Notes: generated by a model not told the origin, from the letters alone. Shown: positions 48,522-57,020, counted from the first letter of the stretch. The stretch is 64,000 nucleotides of DNA from Exiguobacterium aurantiacum (GCF_024362205.1 NZ_CP101462.1:2407001-2471000), one strand, 5' to 3'. Program-made: numbers and translations.

Positions 48522-49226
48522 TTAACGTTGTGGTCGACGGAGCGTCGTTCTGCCTCCGGTCGCCACTTCTCCACGACTGTCAAAATCGAGCGCTTCATTG
48601 ATCGGGGTACTGCCTGATTTCACTTCAATCCGACGGCCATATAAGCCGCGATTATCGAGTGAGGCGGCGATGATTGTCGCGACGTCCGTTTCAGAAATCG
48701 TCGCATCACTCGCATCACTTAAATCTTCAGATGCCTCAATCGAGCCTTTCCCTGGACCATCCACAATTGTCACTGGGCAAATGATCGTGTAGTTTAAACC
48801 GCTATGTTCGATATACTCATCAGCCGCATTATTGGCAGACAAGAAGTTGAAATGTTCTTTTGGTGCCGCGTCCGGTTGATCGGCGCCGTATGCACTGAGC
48901 AAGACGACGTGACGGACACGTTCTTTTTTAGCAGCGTCAATCGCTTTCATCGCGACGTTGCGGTCCAGCAGTTCGATCTCCTTGCTCGATCCATCTGCCC
49001 CTGCTGTTGCTGCGATGATGACGGCATCTTGTCCCGAGGTCGCCTCGTGAATTCCTTTATCCAATTCTTTCTCGACGTCGACGGTGAGCACGCGCGCACC
49101 CATCTTCTCATACTCTGCCTGTAGTTCAGGATAACGAATTAAAGCGGTCACTTGATGCGATTTCGCTAAACTTTTCAATACACGTCTACCGATCTTTCCT
49201 GTTGCTCCAATGACTAAAACTTTCAT
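48522..49226 (-). CDS. NAD(P)-binding atypical SDR (NmrA/YwnB-like)
   Basis: A 234-residue Rossmann protein starting MKVLVIGATGKIGRRVLK with the GATGKIGR dinucleotide motif. It lacks a clear YxxxK catalytic pair, as in the NmrA-like/YwnB branch used for redox sensing or unknown reductions. GAGGAGGGAAATTTGA precedes the ATG. The C-terminus is basic (TTLRRPQR). No operon partners are evident; it ends 27 nt before pspC starts, so co-transcription is possible. Confidence 0.88.
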   Translation of the reverse strand: MKVLVIGATGKIGRRVLKSLAKSHQVTALIRYPELQAEYEKMGARVLTVDVEKELDKGIHEATSGQDAVIIAATAGADGSSKEIELLDRNVAMKAIDAAKKERVRHVVLLSAYGADQPDAAPKEHFNFLSANNAADEYIEHSGLNYTIICPVTIVDGPGKGSIEASEDLSDASDATISETDVATIIAASLDNRGLYGRRIEVKSGSTPINEALDFDSRGEVATGGRTTLRRPQR

Positions 49227-49305
49227 TCAAATTTCCCTCCTCAAAAGAGTAGTTCATTTGATTAAATTTCCTCTTTCGGAACGGAATCAAACCCTTTTCG
49301 CGAAA

Positions 49306-50535
49306 TTATCTCACCGTTCCCCACATCGTCAAGTCGAGGGCGTCACGGATGGCTTGAACACTCGCTTCGGTCGGTTGATAGTAATAGACGTTATTGATGT
49401 AGGCGTCTTCTCCTTCGATTTGAAGTTTATCCACCTGCGGCTGTAATACCATCGTCATTCCGATCGATGCCATTTGCAACGGATTCAATTCAAGCCCCAT
49501 CTCGTCTTTCATAAAGCGATAAGTTGCCGGGATTTTCGTCCACCCGGTCGGACTGGCCAATTTATCGGCGACGGCCGACATGACTTCGGTCTGGCGGTTC
49601 GAGCGGGCTCCGTCCGTGTCGGTCTTCCGGTGACGGGCGTACGCGAGCGCCATATCCCCGTCCATGGCATATGAGACGCCTTCCATATACTCGTACGTTT
49701 GATTGAAACCTTTCTCGCTGAACGAATGAGTCGCTGTGACGTTGACGCCGCCGACGAGGTCAATCAATTCCATAAACGTTTCAAACGTGATCACGACTTG
49801 ACCGTCAACTGAGGTTTCCGTCAGCCCTTCTACCGCTCCGACCGTACAATCTGCACCGCCATAAGCGAACGCATGGGTGATCTTATCGCCTTCTCGGTCC
49901 GGTTCGCAAGGAATCGCTGTGTACGTGTCCCGCGGAATCGAGACGTTTTGGACAGTGCGTGAACGCGGGACAAATTCCATCAGCTGCAAAGAGTCCGTCC
50001 GTGATCCCGATAATGATTCTCCGACACGAGCGTCACTACCCATCACCAAAAACGTGACGGGACGCGTTGCCAAATAACCGCCCCCAATCAGAAGGAGCAA
50101 CATGACAAGTAGCAGTTTCCCTTTCCACTTCCGGCGGCGCGGTTTGTCTTTCGGTGCGGCCGCCTCGTGTTTGACATGGTTTCGTTCCGGTTCACGTGTT
50201 TGGTGTCTCGGTTCACGTCGCTCATCTCGACGTGGCTTTGACTTACGTTTCATGCCGAACGGAAGTCTCAGCTTCGGTTTCGGTTTTCGAACGTCGCGCG
50301 CTTTCTTTTTTGGTTCAGACGATTGTTCATCCGTTTGGTTTAGAAACGGGTGCTCGCCTTGTGTTGCCTCTGCTCGCCTGCTCGTCTCGCTTCTTTCCCG
50401 GTTCGCTTCGTCTGTGTGATTGTCTATCGCTTCTTGTCGTGTTTGTTCGTTTAGCTGAGCCTGTTCATTCAAACGTTCCCGTTCGAGCTCACGTTTTCTT
50501 CGTTCGACACGTGATAAGTGTTGATCGTCATTCAT
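49306..50535 (-). CDS. LytR-CpsA-Psr (LCP) family wall-polymer transferase
   Basis: A 409-residue membrane protein whose outer domain (about 158-409) carries the LCP features MGSDARVGESLSGSRTDSLQL, VSIPRDTY and ALAYARHRKTDTDGARSNRQ, which bind the polyprenyl-phosphate head group and Mg2+. LCP enzymes attach teichoic acids or capsule to peptidoglycan. The N-terminal cytoplasmic part is unusually long (about 138 residues), very charged and of low complexity, before one helix (140-156). AGAGGTACTGCAT precedes the ATG. A hairpin with a T-run lies in its leader. Confidence 0.93.
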   Translation of the reverse strand: MNDDQHLSRVERRKRELERERLNEQAQLNEQTRQEAIDNHTDEANRERSETSRRAEATQGEHPFLNQTDEQSSEPKKKARDVRKPKPKLRLPFGMKRKSKPRRDERREPRHQTREPERNHVKHEAAAPKDKPRRRKWKGKLLLVMLLLLIGGGYLATRPVTFLVMGSDARVGESLSGSRTDSLQLMEFVPRSRTVQNVSIPRDTYTAIPCEPDREGDKITHAFAYGGADCTVGAVEGLTETSVDGQVVITFETFMELIDLVGGVNVTATHSFSEKGFNQTYEYMEGVSYAMDGDMALAYARHRKTDTDGARSNRQTEVMSAVADKLASPTGWTKIPATYRFMKDEMGLELNPLQMASIGMTMVLQPQVDKLQIEGEDAYINNVYYYQPTEASVQAIRDALDLTMWGTVR

Positions 50536-50609
50536 ATGCAGTACCTCTATTATGGTTAGATTTTTCTACATTATCATCGACAAACGTTTTTCTGACAACG
50601 GTTAACGTA

Positions 50610-50634
50610 AAAATCCGTCTCAAGCATGAGACGG
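50610..50634 (-). terminator. Hairpin in the leader of the LCP gene
   Basis: CCGTCTCA / TGAGACGG stem followed by ATTTTTA on the minus strand, about 75 nt before the LCP start. It may attenuate transcription starting farther upstream. Confidence 0.45.
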
Positions 50635-50737
50635 AATGGTTGTTTTGAATCGAAAGCGGGAAAGGAATAATAATTGGTGTCTGCCCATCTTCGGACAGGC
50701 AGTTTGTTCGACGTCCTCTTGAAAGGAGGGAGAGCTA

Positions 50738-51652
50738 ATGCGTATCGGGAAGTTACGGATGTTGCTCGAACAGTACGGCGAAGCCACACTTCGCGATGTG
50801 ATTGTCGAGATGTATCGAAACATCCCTAAAACCGTGATTGAAGAGAAAGACATCGACTTTATGGTCAGCCAGTTCACACGATATAAAGAACAAAAATCGT
50901 CAGACGAACGTCATTCGCTCTCACAAACCATCGTCCTCGCCGAACGTTTTGTCGAATTGGCTTATGATCACTTATATATAGTACCGAACCAAGTGATGAG
51001 TGAGCGTGACCAGAAAAATTGGTACATTCATGCAAAAAAAATCATTCGCGATTTAGCCTATTACGCGGATGACGAGCCCGAGGCCCGGACGATGTACGAA
51101 GAAATGTTTTTGCTGCTGTCGTCTTCAGCGGGAGAAGAACCGCTCTTCACAACGAGCGATCCTTTCCGATTGTTAAAATTGTCTCAAACCACGATGTTAT
51201 CCCAACTCATTCATTACTATCAACTTGACGCCCCCACAACCGCCGTTTGGATCGACCGTTCCTTATACACCGCACTCCATGTCCCAAAAGATGTTGACTC
51301 TACCCGGGTCGACCTACTCTCGACACTCCTCGACCAATCCTATAACTCGTCCGAGTGGAATTTACTCCGTGAACGTTTGACCACGTTGTGCGACCGCACA
51401 TTAGCCAAAGCCCACACAGACGAGAACGCCCTTGCCGACTATCAAGCTTTAAAGATGCTTGAGCTGGAGTTGCTCGTGGAACGCGGCCATTTATCAGAAG
51501 CCGAACAAAAATTGTTCGCCGAATATATCCCTTTCTTCTCCCATCGTTCCGAACCGTTCAAAGTGTATGTGAATATGCTCGAAAGTCGTGGCCACACGAA
51601 TGAAACGAAACGATTGCGACGACTCGCCAAAGAAAAACGAATCCAATTTTAA
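50738..51652 (+). CDS. Unknown helical protein (304 residues)
   Basis: A 304-residue soluble protein of nearly continuous amphipathic helices, resembling TPR/HEAT-like repeats but with no clear repeat signature. Notable segments are MRIGKLRMLLEQYGEATLRDVIVEMY and EAEQKLFAEYIPFF; the C-terminus is strongly basic (NETKRLRRLAKEKRIQF). GAAAGGAGGGAGAGCTA precedes the ATG. It is divergent from the LCP gene and transcribed alone. I do not recognise a family. Confidence 0.8.
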   Translation: MRIGKLRMLLEQYGEATLRDVIVEMYRNIPKTVIEEKDIDFMVSQFTRYKEQKSSDERHSLSQTIVLAERFVELAYDHLYIVPNQVMSERDQKNWYIHAKKIIRDLAYYADDEPEARTMYEEMFLLLSSSAGEEPLFTTSDPFRLLKLSQTTMLSQLIHYYQLDAPTTAVWIDRSLYTALHVPKDVDSTRVDLLSTLLDQSYNSSEWNLLRERLTTLCDRTLAKAHTDENALADYQALKMLELELLVERGHLSEAEQKLFAEYIPFFSHRSEPFKVYVNMLESRGHTNETKRLRRLAKEKRIQF

Positions 51653-51657
51653 CCATA

Positions 51658-51694
51658 CAAAAAAGGGAGTCAATCGACAGCGTCGGTTGACTCC
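51658..51694 (-). terminator. Terminator hairpin between the unknown helical protein gene and the next minus gene
   Basis: GGAGTCAAcCGAC / GTCGaTTGACTCC stem with CTTTTTTG on the minus side; it probably ends transcripts from 51833-52057. Confidence 0.8.
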
Positions 51695-51832
51695 AAAACA
51701 TGATATGAACGAGGGGTGTTCATCTGAAAAGGAGGGGAAGTTGGTGCAGAACTTCCTTCCTACACGTTTAGTATAAATCAGATTTGAAACCGCTTCCGTT
51801 TCAGATATTGCATTTTTGTGAACGTTTTCACG

Positions 51833-52057
51833 TTATTCAATGGCATTGATAATCCCAAGCCCGACCACGGACAATAACACAATCAATACAAAAATGAACA
51901 CCATCTCGTTCGGTGAGCGAAATCCTTCATATAGTTCTACCGCTTCGTCAACGATGACGTTCTCATGGACAACAATCGGATTCGTTTCCGCCTGTGTCGT
52001 ATGCGGTGTACCTATGAACATGACTGCCAACAACCAAAAACTTATAACGTATCGCAT
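51833..52057 (-). CDS. Small secreted or membrane protein (74 residues)
   Basis: A 74-residue protein with an N-terminal signal-like segment (MRYVISFWLLAVMFIGTPHTTQA), a short acidic outer loop (ETNPIVVHENVIVDEAVEL), and a C-terminal membrane helix (EMVFIFVLIVLLSVVGLGIINAIE). The ATG at 52057 has AAGGAGACGACT upstream. The hairpin topology of two membrane segments is common among small stress peptides. Function unknown. Confidence 0.7.
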   Translation of the reverse strand: MRYVISFWLLAVMFIGTPHTTQAETNPIVVHENVIVDEAVELYEGFRSPNEMVFIFVLIVLLSVVGLGIINAIE

Positions 52058-52379
52058 AGTCGTCTCCTTGACTTGTTTCTTATTCATCAGTATAGCATGT
52101 CTTTTTCATTTAATATGACTTGGATCGTTCTGCGTTTTAACAAATCTCACACCCTCTTTCATCTTCCGTCATCAAACCTCTCTAAGCATGCATTATCTAG
52201 ATATACCCCTATCCTTAAGCCATTCCGACGTCAAATCGGAAAAGATTTCGGGTATTTTTTTTGAAAAAACACGCTTTTAATTTCCCAATAAATGTTCATA
52301 AATTTAATACATGTATTTAAATGTGGTAGCGCTTACAATTTAAGGGTAATCATTTTCTAGAGAAAGTAGGATCGCTCGG
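52058..52379. other. 322-nt AT-rich gene-free stretch
   Basis: Apart from the cre and the -10-like TACAAT near 52335, I see an imperfect hairpin with CCGAC / GTCAAATCGG arms and a T8 run (about 52226-52262), possibly a plus-strand terminator or a small-RNA end. No ORF with a ribosome site is present. AT content is higher than in the neighbouring genes. Confidence 0.5.
52324..52338 (+). promoter_or_regulatory. Perfect cre upstream of the gene at 52380
   Basis: TGGTAGCGCTTACAA, in reverse complement, matches the cre consensus at every position and overlaps a TACAAT -10-like box (52335-52340). Confidence 0.65.
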
Positions 52380-53252
52380 ATGAAGCAGACCTTTACAATC
52401 AAAGAAAGTCGTGAACTTCCGCCCCATCTTCGACCGTTGCTCCACAATTTATATCCCCCACAGCACGTCCCGAATCTGTTCAGCTTCCCACCGCAGTGCT
52501 CGTTGTACACCGGTTGGCTAGGAAACGAGCTCGTGGCCGCCATCGCCGTGGATGTTCGTGACCTCCCCACCACCCACCAGATTCGCATGACTGATGCCGC
52601 TTATAAAAATTTCGCATCATTGCGTGGGTTGATCGATCGCGTCTTGTATCAATTCCATCCGCATATCGGACACAAGACGATGGTCTCTTTAAATGTCCAA
52701 AACGCGCAGGCTTTTCAACGATTCAATTCATTCACCGCCATCGGATTCACACCTCATCTCGAGTCAACCGTCTATGATTTACCTGTACTACCGTTCCAAA
52801 AAGAGACATACGCGCAATGGCAACTCTGCCTTGAACATCCGGAAACGTATGCGTTATGGTCATCGACCCGCAATCAGTACGCCCGTCTTTTGCCAGGCGC
52901 CTTACCGCTTTCGGCTAGAGCCATCGACGAATGTCATCGAAAGCAAGGTGCGTTCCATTCATTAAGACGAAACGGTGCTGTCGTGGGAACGATGTATAGC
53001 CGAATCGAGTTCTCTCGCTTGCATATTCATGAGCTCCACATGACGTGCGATTCAACGACGACCCGAGAAGGTCTCTCGTTCCTCCAACAATCATCTTGCA
53101 TAAAATTGAAAGAGATTCAGGACGTCAAGGTCACCGTGACATCGCTCCAACCAAGCTTGCGATACGCCCTACTAAAACAAATAGCCACCCGAACATCTGT
53201 TAGCACTCATACATTTTTAAAAGAATTGACCCCTTATCCTTCTGTACAGTAA
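52380..53252 (+). CDS. Unknown protein, possibly two-domain GNAT-like
   Basis: A 290-residue soluble protein. The N-terminal half has WLGNELVAAIAVDVRDLP and LNVQNAQAFQRFNSFTAIGF, which resemble GNAT strand 4 and the N-x-x-A-x-x-F-x-x-x-x-x-x-x-GF end of acetyltransferases. The C-terminal half has HSLRRNGAVVGTMYSRIEF, a possible second degenerate GNAT fold. The catalytic acetyl-CoA loop is not clear. The ribosome site (AGTAGGATCG) is weak. Low-confidence family call. Confidence 0.6.
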   Translation: MKQTFTIKESRELPPHLRPLLHNLYPPQHVPNLFSFPPQCSLYTGWLGNELVAAIAVDVRDLPTTHQIRMTDAAYKNFASLRGLIDRVLYQFHPHIGHKTMVSLNVQNAQAFQRFNSFTAIGFTPHLESTVYDLPVLPFQKETYAQWQLCLEHPETYALWSSTRNQYARLLPGALPLSARAIDECHRKQGAFHSLRRNGAVVGTMYSRIEFSRLHIHELHMTCDSTTTREGLSFLQQSSCIKLKEIQDVKVTVTSLQPSLRYALLKQIATRTSVSTHTFLKELTPYPSVQ

Positions 53253-53306
53253 AAAAACACGAAACGTTCTGGGTCCTTCACCGGACTCGTTCGTTTCGTG
53301 TTTTTA
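53251..53306. terminator. Bidirectional terminator with nested hairpin
   Basis: Outer stem AACACGAAACG / CGTTTCGTGTT enclosing GGGTCC / GGACTC; A7 on one side and TTTTTA on the other. Confidence 0.85.
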
Positions 53307-53675
53307 TTCGGCAGCGTTTGTCGAGTCCATCGCGAGCGGTGGCATCTTTTCAAAAAGATCGGTTCTAAGACCCGTATCGCGTCGGTCCAACGATTCGATT
53401 CGATCGAATTGAATCTCACGATCTGCCACGTTGAACCAATAGGTAATGTGCGGCTCGTCTGCGAAACGAAGGGCGTAATTGGAACCGTTCAAATGAAAGT
53501 CCACTTCCGTCGACAAGATTTCGGAAGGACCAATTTTTTTATGTGTCGTCAATCGTTCCAGGACGACTTGTTCTTCATTGATCCGATAATCGACAAACGT
53601 CGCAAGTGAGAGTCCAAACACAAATGACACCAGCGCGAACGCGCTGATCAATCCAAGAGTGATCTTTCCGTTCAT
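53304..53675 (-). CDS. Small membrane-anchored protein (123 residues)
   Basis: A 123-residue protein with one N-terminal membrane helix (about 5-25, TLGLISAFALVSFVFGLSLATF) and an outer or inner soluble domain of about 95 residues rich in beta strands (NYALRFADEPHITYWFNVADREIQF). The ATG at 53675 follows GGGAGGGACGGCGAA; the longer frame upstream lacks a ribosome site. I cannot assign a family. Confidence 0.7.
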   Translation of the reverse strand: MNGKITLGLISAFALVSFVFGLSLATFVDYRINEEQVVLERLTTHKKIGPSEILSTEVDFHLNGSNYALRFADEPHITYWFNVADREIQFDRIESLDRRDTGLRTDLFEKMPPLAMDSTNAAE

Positions 53676-53777
53676 TTCGCCGTCCCTCCCTCTTTCAGTA
53701 TATCGGATTCCGATAAAACGTTGTGAAGTGACATTTTGTTCAAGTTTCGTCAAACTAGAGTGTGAGGAGGGATTATG

Positions 53778-54194
53778 ATGCATATTGACCATACCGGAAT
53801 CGCCGTCCGTGATTTAGACGAAGCGATTTCTTTTTACACGACCGTCCTACAAGGGAAGCTCGTCGACCGCTACACGAACACGGCAGTCGGCGTCGAGACC
53901 GAGATCGCCGTCATCCACGTCGGTGACGATGTGATTGAACTGTTGTTACCGACGAGCCCGACGAGTCCGATCGCCCGTTTCATGAAAGCACGAGGCAAAG
54001 GCGTCCACCATATCGCCTACCGGGTTGACGACTTAGACCAATCGATTGAGTCGCTCAAACAGGACGGCATCTCCTTTTTAGAGGACACGTTGCGGACGAC
54101 GGCAAAAGGCCGACGTCTCATCTATATGGACCCCCGTCATTCGGGCGGTGTCATCGTCGAACTGTGTGACTATCCGACAACAAGCAAGCAGTGA
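53778..54194 (+). CDS. VOC-family protein, methylmalonyl-CoA epimerase-like
   Basis: A 138-residue vicinal oxygen chelate protein with two beta-alpha-beta-beta-beta units. Metal-ligand candidates are the His in HIDHTGIAVRDL, the His in GKGVHHIAYRVDDL and the Glu in GGVIVELCDY, the pattern of methylmalonyl-CoA epimerases and related lyases. Two ATGs are adjacent; the second (53778) has better spacing from GAGGAGGG. No mutase genes are nearby, so a generic VOC enzyme is safest. Confidence 0.85.
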   Translation: MHIDHTGIAVRDLDEAISFYTTVLQGKLVDRYTNTAVGVETEIAVIHVGDDVIELLLPTSPTSPIARFMKARGKGVHHIAYRVDDLDQSIESLKQDGISFLEDTLRTTAKGRRLIYMDPRHSGGVIVELCDYPTTSKQ

Positions 54195-54215
54195 GGGAGA
54201 CCCTCACTGCTTTTG
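54188..54215 (+). terminator. Terminator after the VOC gene
   Basis: GCAGTGAGGG / CCCTCACTGC stem with TTTTGT; the convergent reductase stop lies within it. Confidence 0.85.
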
Positions 54216-55253
54216 TAATGCCTGCTCGATGATATCACGATTTTTCGTCTTTAACCGTTCGTTGTGCGAGGACACCATCGCCGCTTTCGTGGCGTCCGGA
54301 TCGATGAACGTCTTCGCCCGGTTGACAGCATTGGCCGCATCTTGGAAAGCGCCCGCGATAAGATGGACTTTTCCTTCATGGGTCAAAATGTCGCCAGCTG
54401 CGTATAAGCCTGGCACCGACGATTCGCTACTCGCATTGCCCTTCACGTAAAAACCGTCCACCATCTCGACCTGCAACTCGCAATCACCGAGAAGCGCCGT
54501 ATCCTGCTCGTACCCGTGGTTGATGACGACCTCGTCGATTTCTACGAAATCACGTTCACCTGTCCCGCAATCAACGAGCTCAACCGCGTGAATCGTCGTC
54601 CCGTCCCGGGAGATGAGGTCTTCGATTTGCGTATGCAACCGACAGTCGACACGGCCACAAAGTAATTTATCGACTTGTGACTCATGTCCCTTGAGCGCTT
54701 CTTTCCGATACGTTAAAATAACGCGCTCAGCAATCGGTTCGAGCTCATTGGCCCAATCGATGGCACTGTTGCCGCCCCCTGAGATCAGCACCGTCTTTCC
54801 TTTGAACGCCATGAGCGATTTGACCGTATAATGTAAGTTGGAGACCTCGAAGCGCTCTGCGCCGCTGATCTCGATTTTCTGCGGCTGCAGGATGCCACTT
54901 CCCGTCGCGACGATGACCGTCTTGGATACATGGCGTCCATTCGTCGTATCAAGCACAAAATGACCTTGATTGTCCTTCGTCATCGATTCGACCTTTTCTC
55001 CGAGCACGACGGTCGGATCGAACGTCAAACCTTGTTCCACCAGTTGTTCGATGAGTCGGGCCCCGGTCGTCGGTGTGACACCGCCGACATCCCAAATCAT
55101 CTTCTCTGGATAGACGTGGATCTTGCCGCCAAGATGCGGTTGAAACTCAATCAATTTCGTTTTCATCCCGCGGAGACCACTATAAAACGTCGCATATAGC
55201 CCGGCCGGTCCGCCTCCAATAATTGTTACATCATATAGGTCTTGTTCGCTCAT
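54204..55253 (-). CDS. Ferredoxin/flavodoxin-NADP+ reductase (YumC type)
   Basis: A 349-residue FAD flavoprotein. The FAD motif IIGGGPAGLYATFYSGLRG is near residue 10, an NADPH Rossmann motif LISGGGNSAIDWANEL is near 160, and GVPGLYAAGDI appears late. There is no CxxC in the NADPH domain, which separates it from thioredoxin reductase and points to the YumC-type ferredoxin-NADP reductase. The ATG at 55253 is preferred to an upstream GTG. A Fur-like box lies in its promoter region, suggesting iron control. Confidence 0.9.
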   Translation of the reverse strand: MSEQDLYDVTIIGGGPAGLYATFYSGLRGMKTKLIEFQPHLGGKIHVYPEKMIWDVGGVTPTTGARLIEQLVEQGLTFDPTVVLGEKVESMTKDNQGHFVLDTTNGRHVSKTVIVATGSGILQPQKIEISGAERFEVSNLHYTVKSLMAFKGKTVLISGGGNSAIDWANELEPIAERVILTYRKEALKGHESQVDKLLCGRVDCRLHTQIEDLISRDGTTIHAVELVDCGTGERDFVEIDEVVINHGYEQDTALLGDCELQVEMVDGFYVKGNASSESSVPGLYAAGDILTHEGKVHLIAGAFQDAANAVNRAKTFIDPDATKAAMVSSHNERLKTKNRDIIEQALQKQ

Positions 55254-55286
55254 CGCCCTCACCCTTCCTCAAAACTCCAACGTCAT

Positions 55287-55301
55287 TGATTCTCATTCTC
55301 A
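55287..55301 (-). promoter_or_regulatory. Fur-like box upstream of the ferredoxin-NADP reductase gene
   Basis: The minus strand TGAGAATGAGAATCA matches the 7-1-7 Fur consensus TGATAATNATTATCA at 11 of 14 positions. Confidence 0.5.
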
Positions 55302-55356
55302 TTCACTATACCGTGAAACAGGTCGCTCGACAATCTATTTTGACATCAAACAAACA

Positions 55357-55385
55357 TTGACACGATGTGTCGGTCTTGCTATAGT
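55357..55385 (+). promoter_or_regulatory. Strong sigma-A promoter of the siderophore ABC ATPase gene
   Basis: Consensus TTGACA and TATAGT with 17-nt spacing, directly upstream of the Fur box. Confidence 0.85.
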
Positions 55386-55391
55386 AGATTC

Positions 55392-55410
55392 GATATTGAG
55401 AATCATTATC
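55392..55410 (+). promoter_or_regulatory. Fur box overlapping the transcription start
   Basis: GATATTGAGAATCATTATC matches the 19-bp Fur box GATAATGATAATCATTATC at 17 positions, placed to block RNA polymerase. Confidence 0.85.
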
Positions 55411-55442
55411 ATGGGCGTCATCTATGGAAAGGGGAATCCACT

Positions 55443-56291
55443 ATGTCACGGATACATACGACGGATATCGAGGTCGGATATGGGGAGAAGACGATTGTTA
55501 AACAATTGAGCTTGTCGATTCCCGACCATAAAATCACGACAATCATCGGACCAAACGGTTGTGGAAAATCGACGCTCTTAAAAGCGATGACACGGATTCT
55601 GTCCCCATCCAACGGCTCTGTGCATTTGGACGGGGCTGACATCGCGAAATGTAATACGAAAGAGATTGCCCGTAAAATGGCCATCTTGCCCCAAACGCCG
55701 GAAGGTGCCGGAGGCCTGACGGTGGGTGAACTCGTTTCCTACGGTCGATTCCCCTATCAATCCGGATTTGGCCGCCTCTCGAAACATGACCACGAAGTCA
55801 TCGATTGGGCACTTGATGTGACGGGAACGCTTGCCTATAAAGATCGCAGCGTCGATGCCCTCTCAGGAGGGCAACGTCAACGTGTATGGATTGCGATGGC
55901 ACTCGCCCAAGAGACCGATTTAATTTTCTTGGACGAGCCGACGACATACCTCGATTTGGCCCATCAGCTCGAAGTGCTCGAACTGCTCGAGACGCTCAAT
56001 CGAGAACAAGGCCGAACCATCGTCATGGTCCTCCACGACTTGAACCAGGCCGCTCGCTTTGCCGATCACATCGTCGCGATGAAAGAAGGCGAAGTGCTTG
56101 CGACAGGAACGGCCGAGGAAGTCATTTGTCCGCTCGTACTCAGACAGGTGTTCCATATCGATGCCATCATTGGTCGCGACCCGCGGACCGAAAAACCGAT
56201 GTGTCTCACGTATCACTTGATCAAAGACGAGCCAAACGATGCGCCACATGCCAAACAGGCTGCGGCGGCCCTGCTTGCCAATGCCCGCTAA
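55443..56291 (+). CDS. Iron-siderophore ABC transporter ATPase (FecE/YusV-like)
   Basis: A 282-residue ATPase of the siderophore importer class. Walker A is GPNGCGKST, signature LSGGQRQRVWIAMAL and Walker B LIFLDEPTTYLD, with the family-specific ILPQTPEGAGGLTVGELVSYGRFPY. The ATG at 55443 has GGAAAGGGGAATCCACT before it. Fur control is very likely. No permease or binding-protein genes are next to it, so it may serve several siderophore permeases, as YusV does in Bacillus. Confidence 0.92.
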   Translation: MSRIHTTDIEVGYGEKTIVKQLSLSIPDHKITTIIGPNGCGKSTLLKAMTRILSPSNGSVHLDGADIAKCNTKEIARKMAILPQTPEGAGGLTVGELVSYGRFPYQSGFGRLSKHDHEVIDWALDVTGTLAYKDRSVDALSGGQRQRVWIAMALAQETDLIFLDEPTTYLDLAHQLEVLELLETLNREQGRTIVMVLHDLNQAARFADHIVAMKEGEVLATGTAEEVICPLVLRQVFHIDAIIGRDPRTEKPMCLTYHLIKDEPNDAPHAKQAAAALLANAR

Positions 56292-56298
56292 CTTCCCA

Positions 56299-56328
56299 AG
56301 ACGTCCCGCACATTGCGAGACGTTTTTT
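56299..56328 (+). terminator. Terminator after the siderophore ATPase gene
   Basis: ACGTC / GACGT outer and GC/GC inner stem with TTTTTTC. Confidence 0.75.
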
Positions 56329-56398
56329 CATTCAGCGTGCGTTTTTAGGGAGGAAGACACGGGTATTGAATGGAAGATATTGAGAAAGGAGGCTTGTT

Positions 56399-56953
56399 AT
56401 GGATTGGTTAGACGGGTTTTTCATTCTCATCTCGGTCGCTTGGCTATATGAAATTTGGCGTTACCGAAATCGGTCCGAGCCGACCGACGGCGCCAGTGAG
56501 CACGCCAGTTTTTATATCGTTTCGTTCATCATGGTCACCGTGTTCGCGGTTTCCATTGGATTATCCGTCTGGACGGATGTACGTCAAACGCTTCCACAGC
56601 GTCTGCTCGGACTCGGTTTCTACGCAGCCGGAGTGTCGCTCCGCTATTGGGGCATCGGGCAGTTGCGCCATCAGTTCACCCGCCATGTCGTCGTTCGTCC
56701 CGAAGATGAACTAGTCAGTTCGGGGCCGTATCGCTATTTACGTCACCCGCTCTACACGGGCCTTCTGTTTATCACGCTCGGGTTCTCGCTGTACTTTACG
56801 CATTGGGGCATCGCCTTATTCGGCACATTCTCGATTGGTTTGGCGCTATTATGGCGAATTCATATTGAAGAGAAGATGCTGACCTCTCATTTTGGGAGCG
56901 CGTATCGAACGTGGGCCAAGTCGCGTAAACGATTGATCCCGTTCATCTATTGA
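56399..56953 (+). CDS. Isoprenylcysteine methyltransferase (ICMT)-like membrane protein
   Basis: A 184-residue membrane protein with about four to five helices. The C-terminal half has the PEMT/ICMT motif region GPYRYLRHPLYTGLL (about 110-125) and E-x-x-M-L-x-x-x-F-G-x-x-Y (about 161-173), the SAM-binding pattern of this superfamily. Bacterial members methylate small lipids or unknown acceptors. GAAAGGAGGCTTGTT precedes the ATG. Transcribed alone. Confidence 0.88.
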   Translation: MDWLDGFFILISVAWLYEIWRYRNRSEPTDGASEHASFYIVSFIMVTVFAVSIGLSVWTDVRQTLPQRLLGLGFYAAGVSLRYWGIGQLRHQFTRHVVVRPEDELVSSGPYRYLRHPLYTGLLFITLGFSLYFTHWGIALFGTFSIGLALLWRIHIEEKMLTSHFGSAYRTWAKSRKRLIPFIY

Positions 56954-56971
56954 GCAACAATCGCTGAATAA

Positions 56972-57020
56972 ACAAAAACATGCACGCCGTCATCAATTTG
57001 ACGGTCGTGCATGTTTTTTA
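56972..57020. terminator. Bidirectional terminator between ICMT-like and DUF368 genes
   Basis: ACATGCACG / CGTGCATGT outer stem and GTCA/TGAC inner stem, T6 on plus and T5 on minus. Confidence 0.88.

Noticed and set aside
51728-51775. Small plus-strand ORF after GGAGGGGAAG
   Set aside because: Only about 11 codons, with a GGAAGTT/AACTTCC hairpin over it and no support from context.
54204-55253. Thioredoxin reductase
   Set aside because: The NADPH domain lacks the redox CxxC, which favours the YumC-type ferredoxin-NADP reductase.
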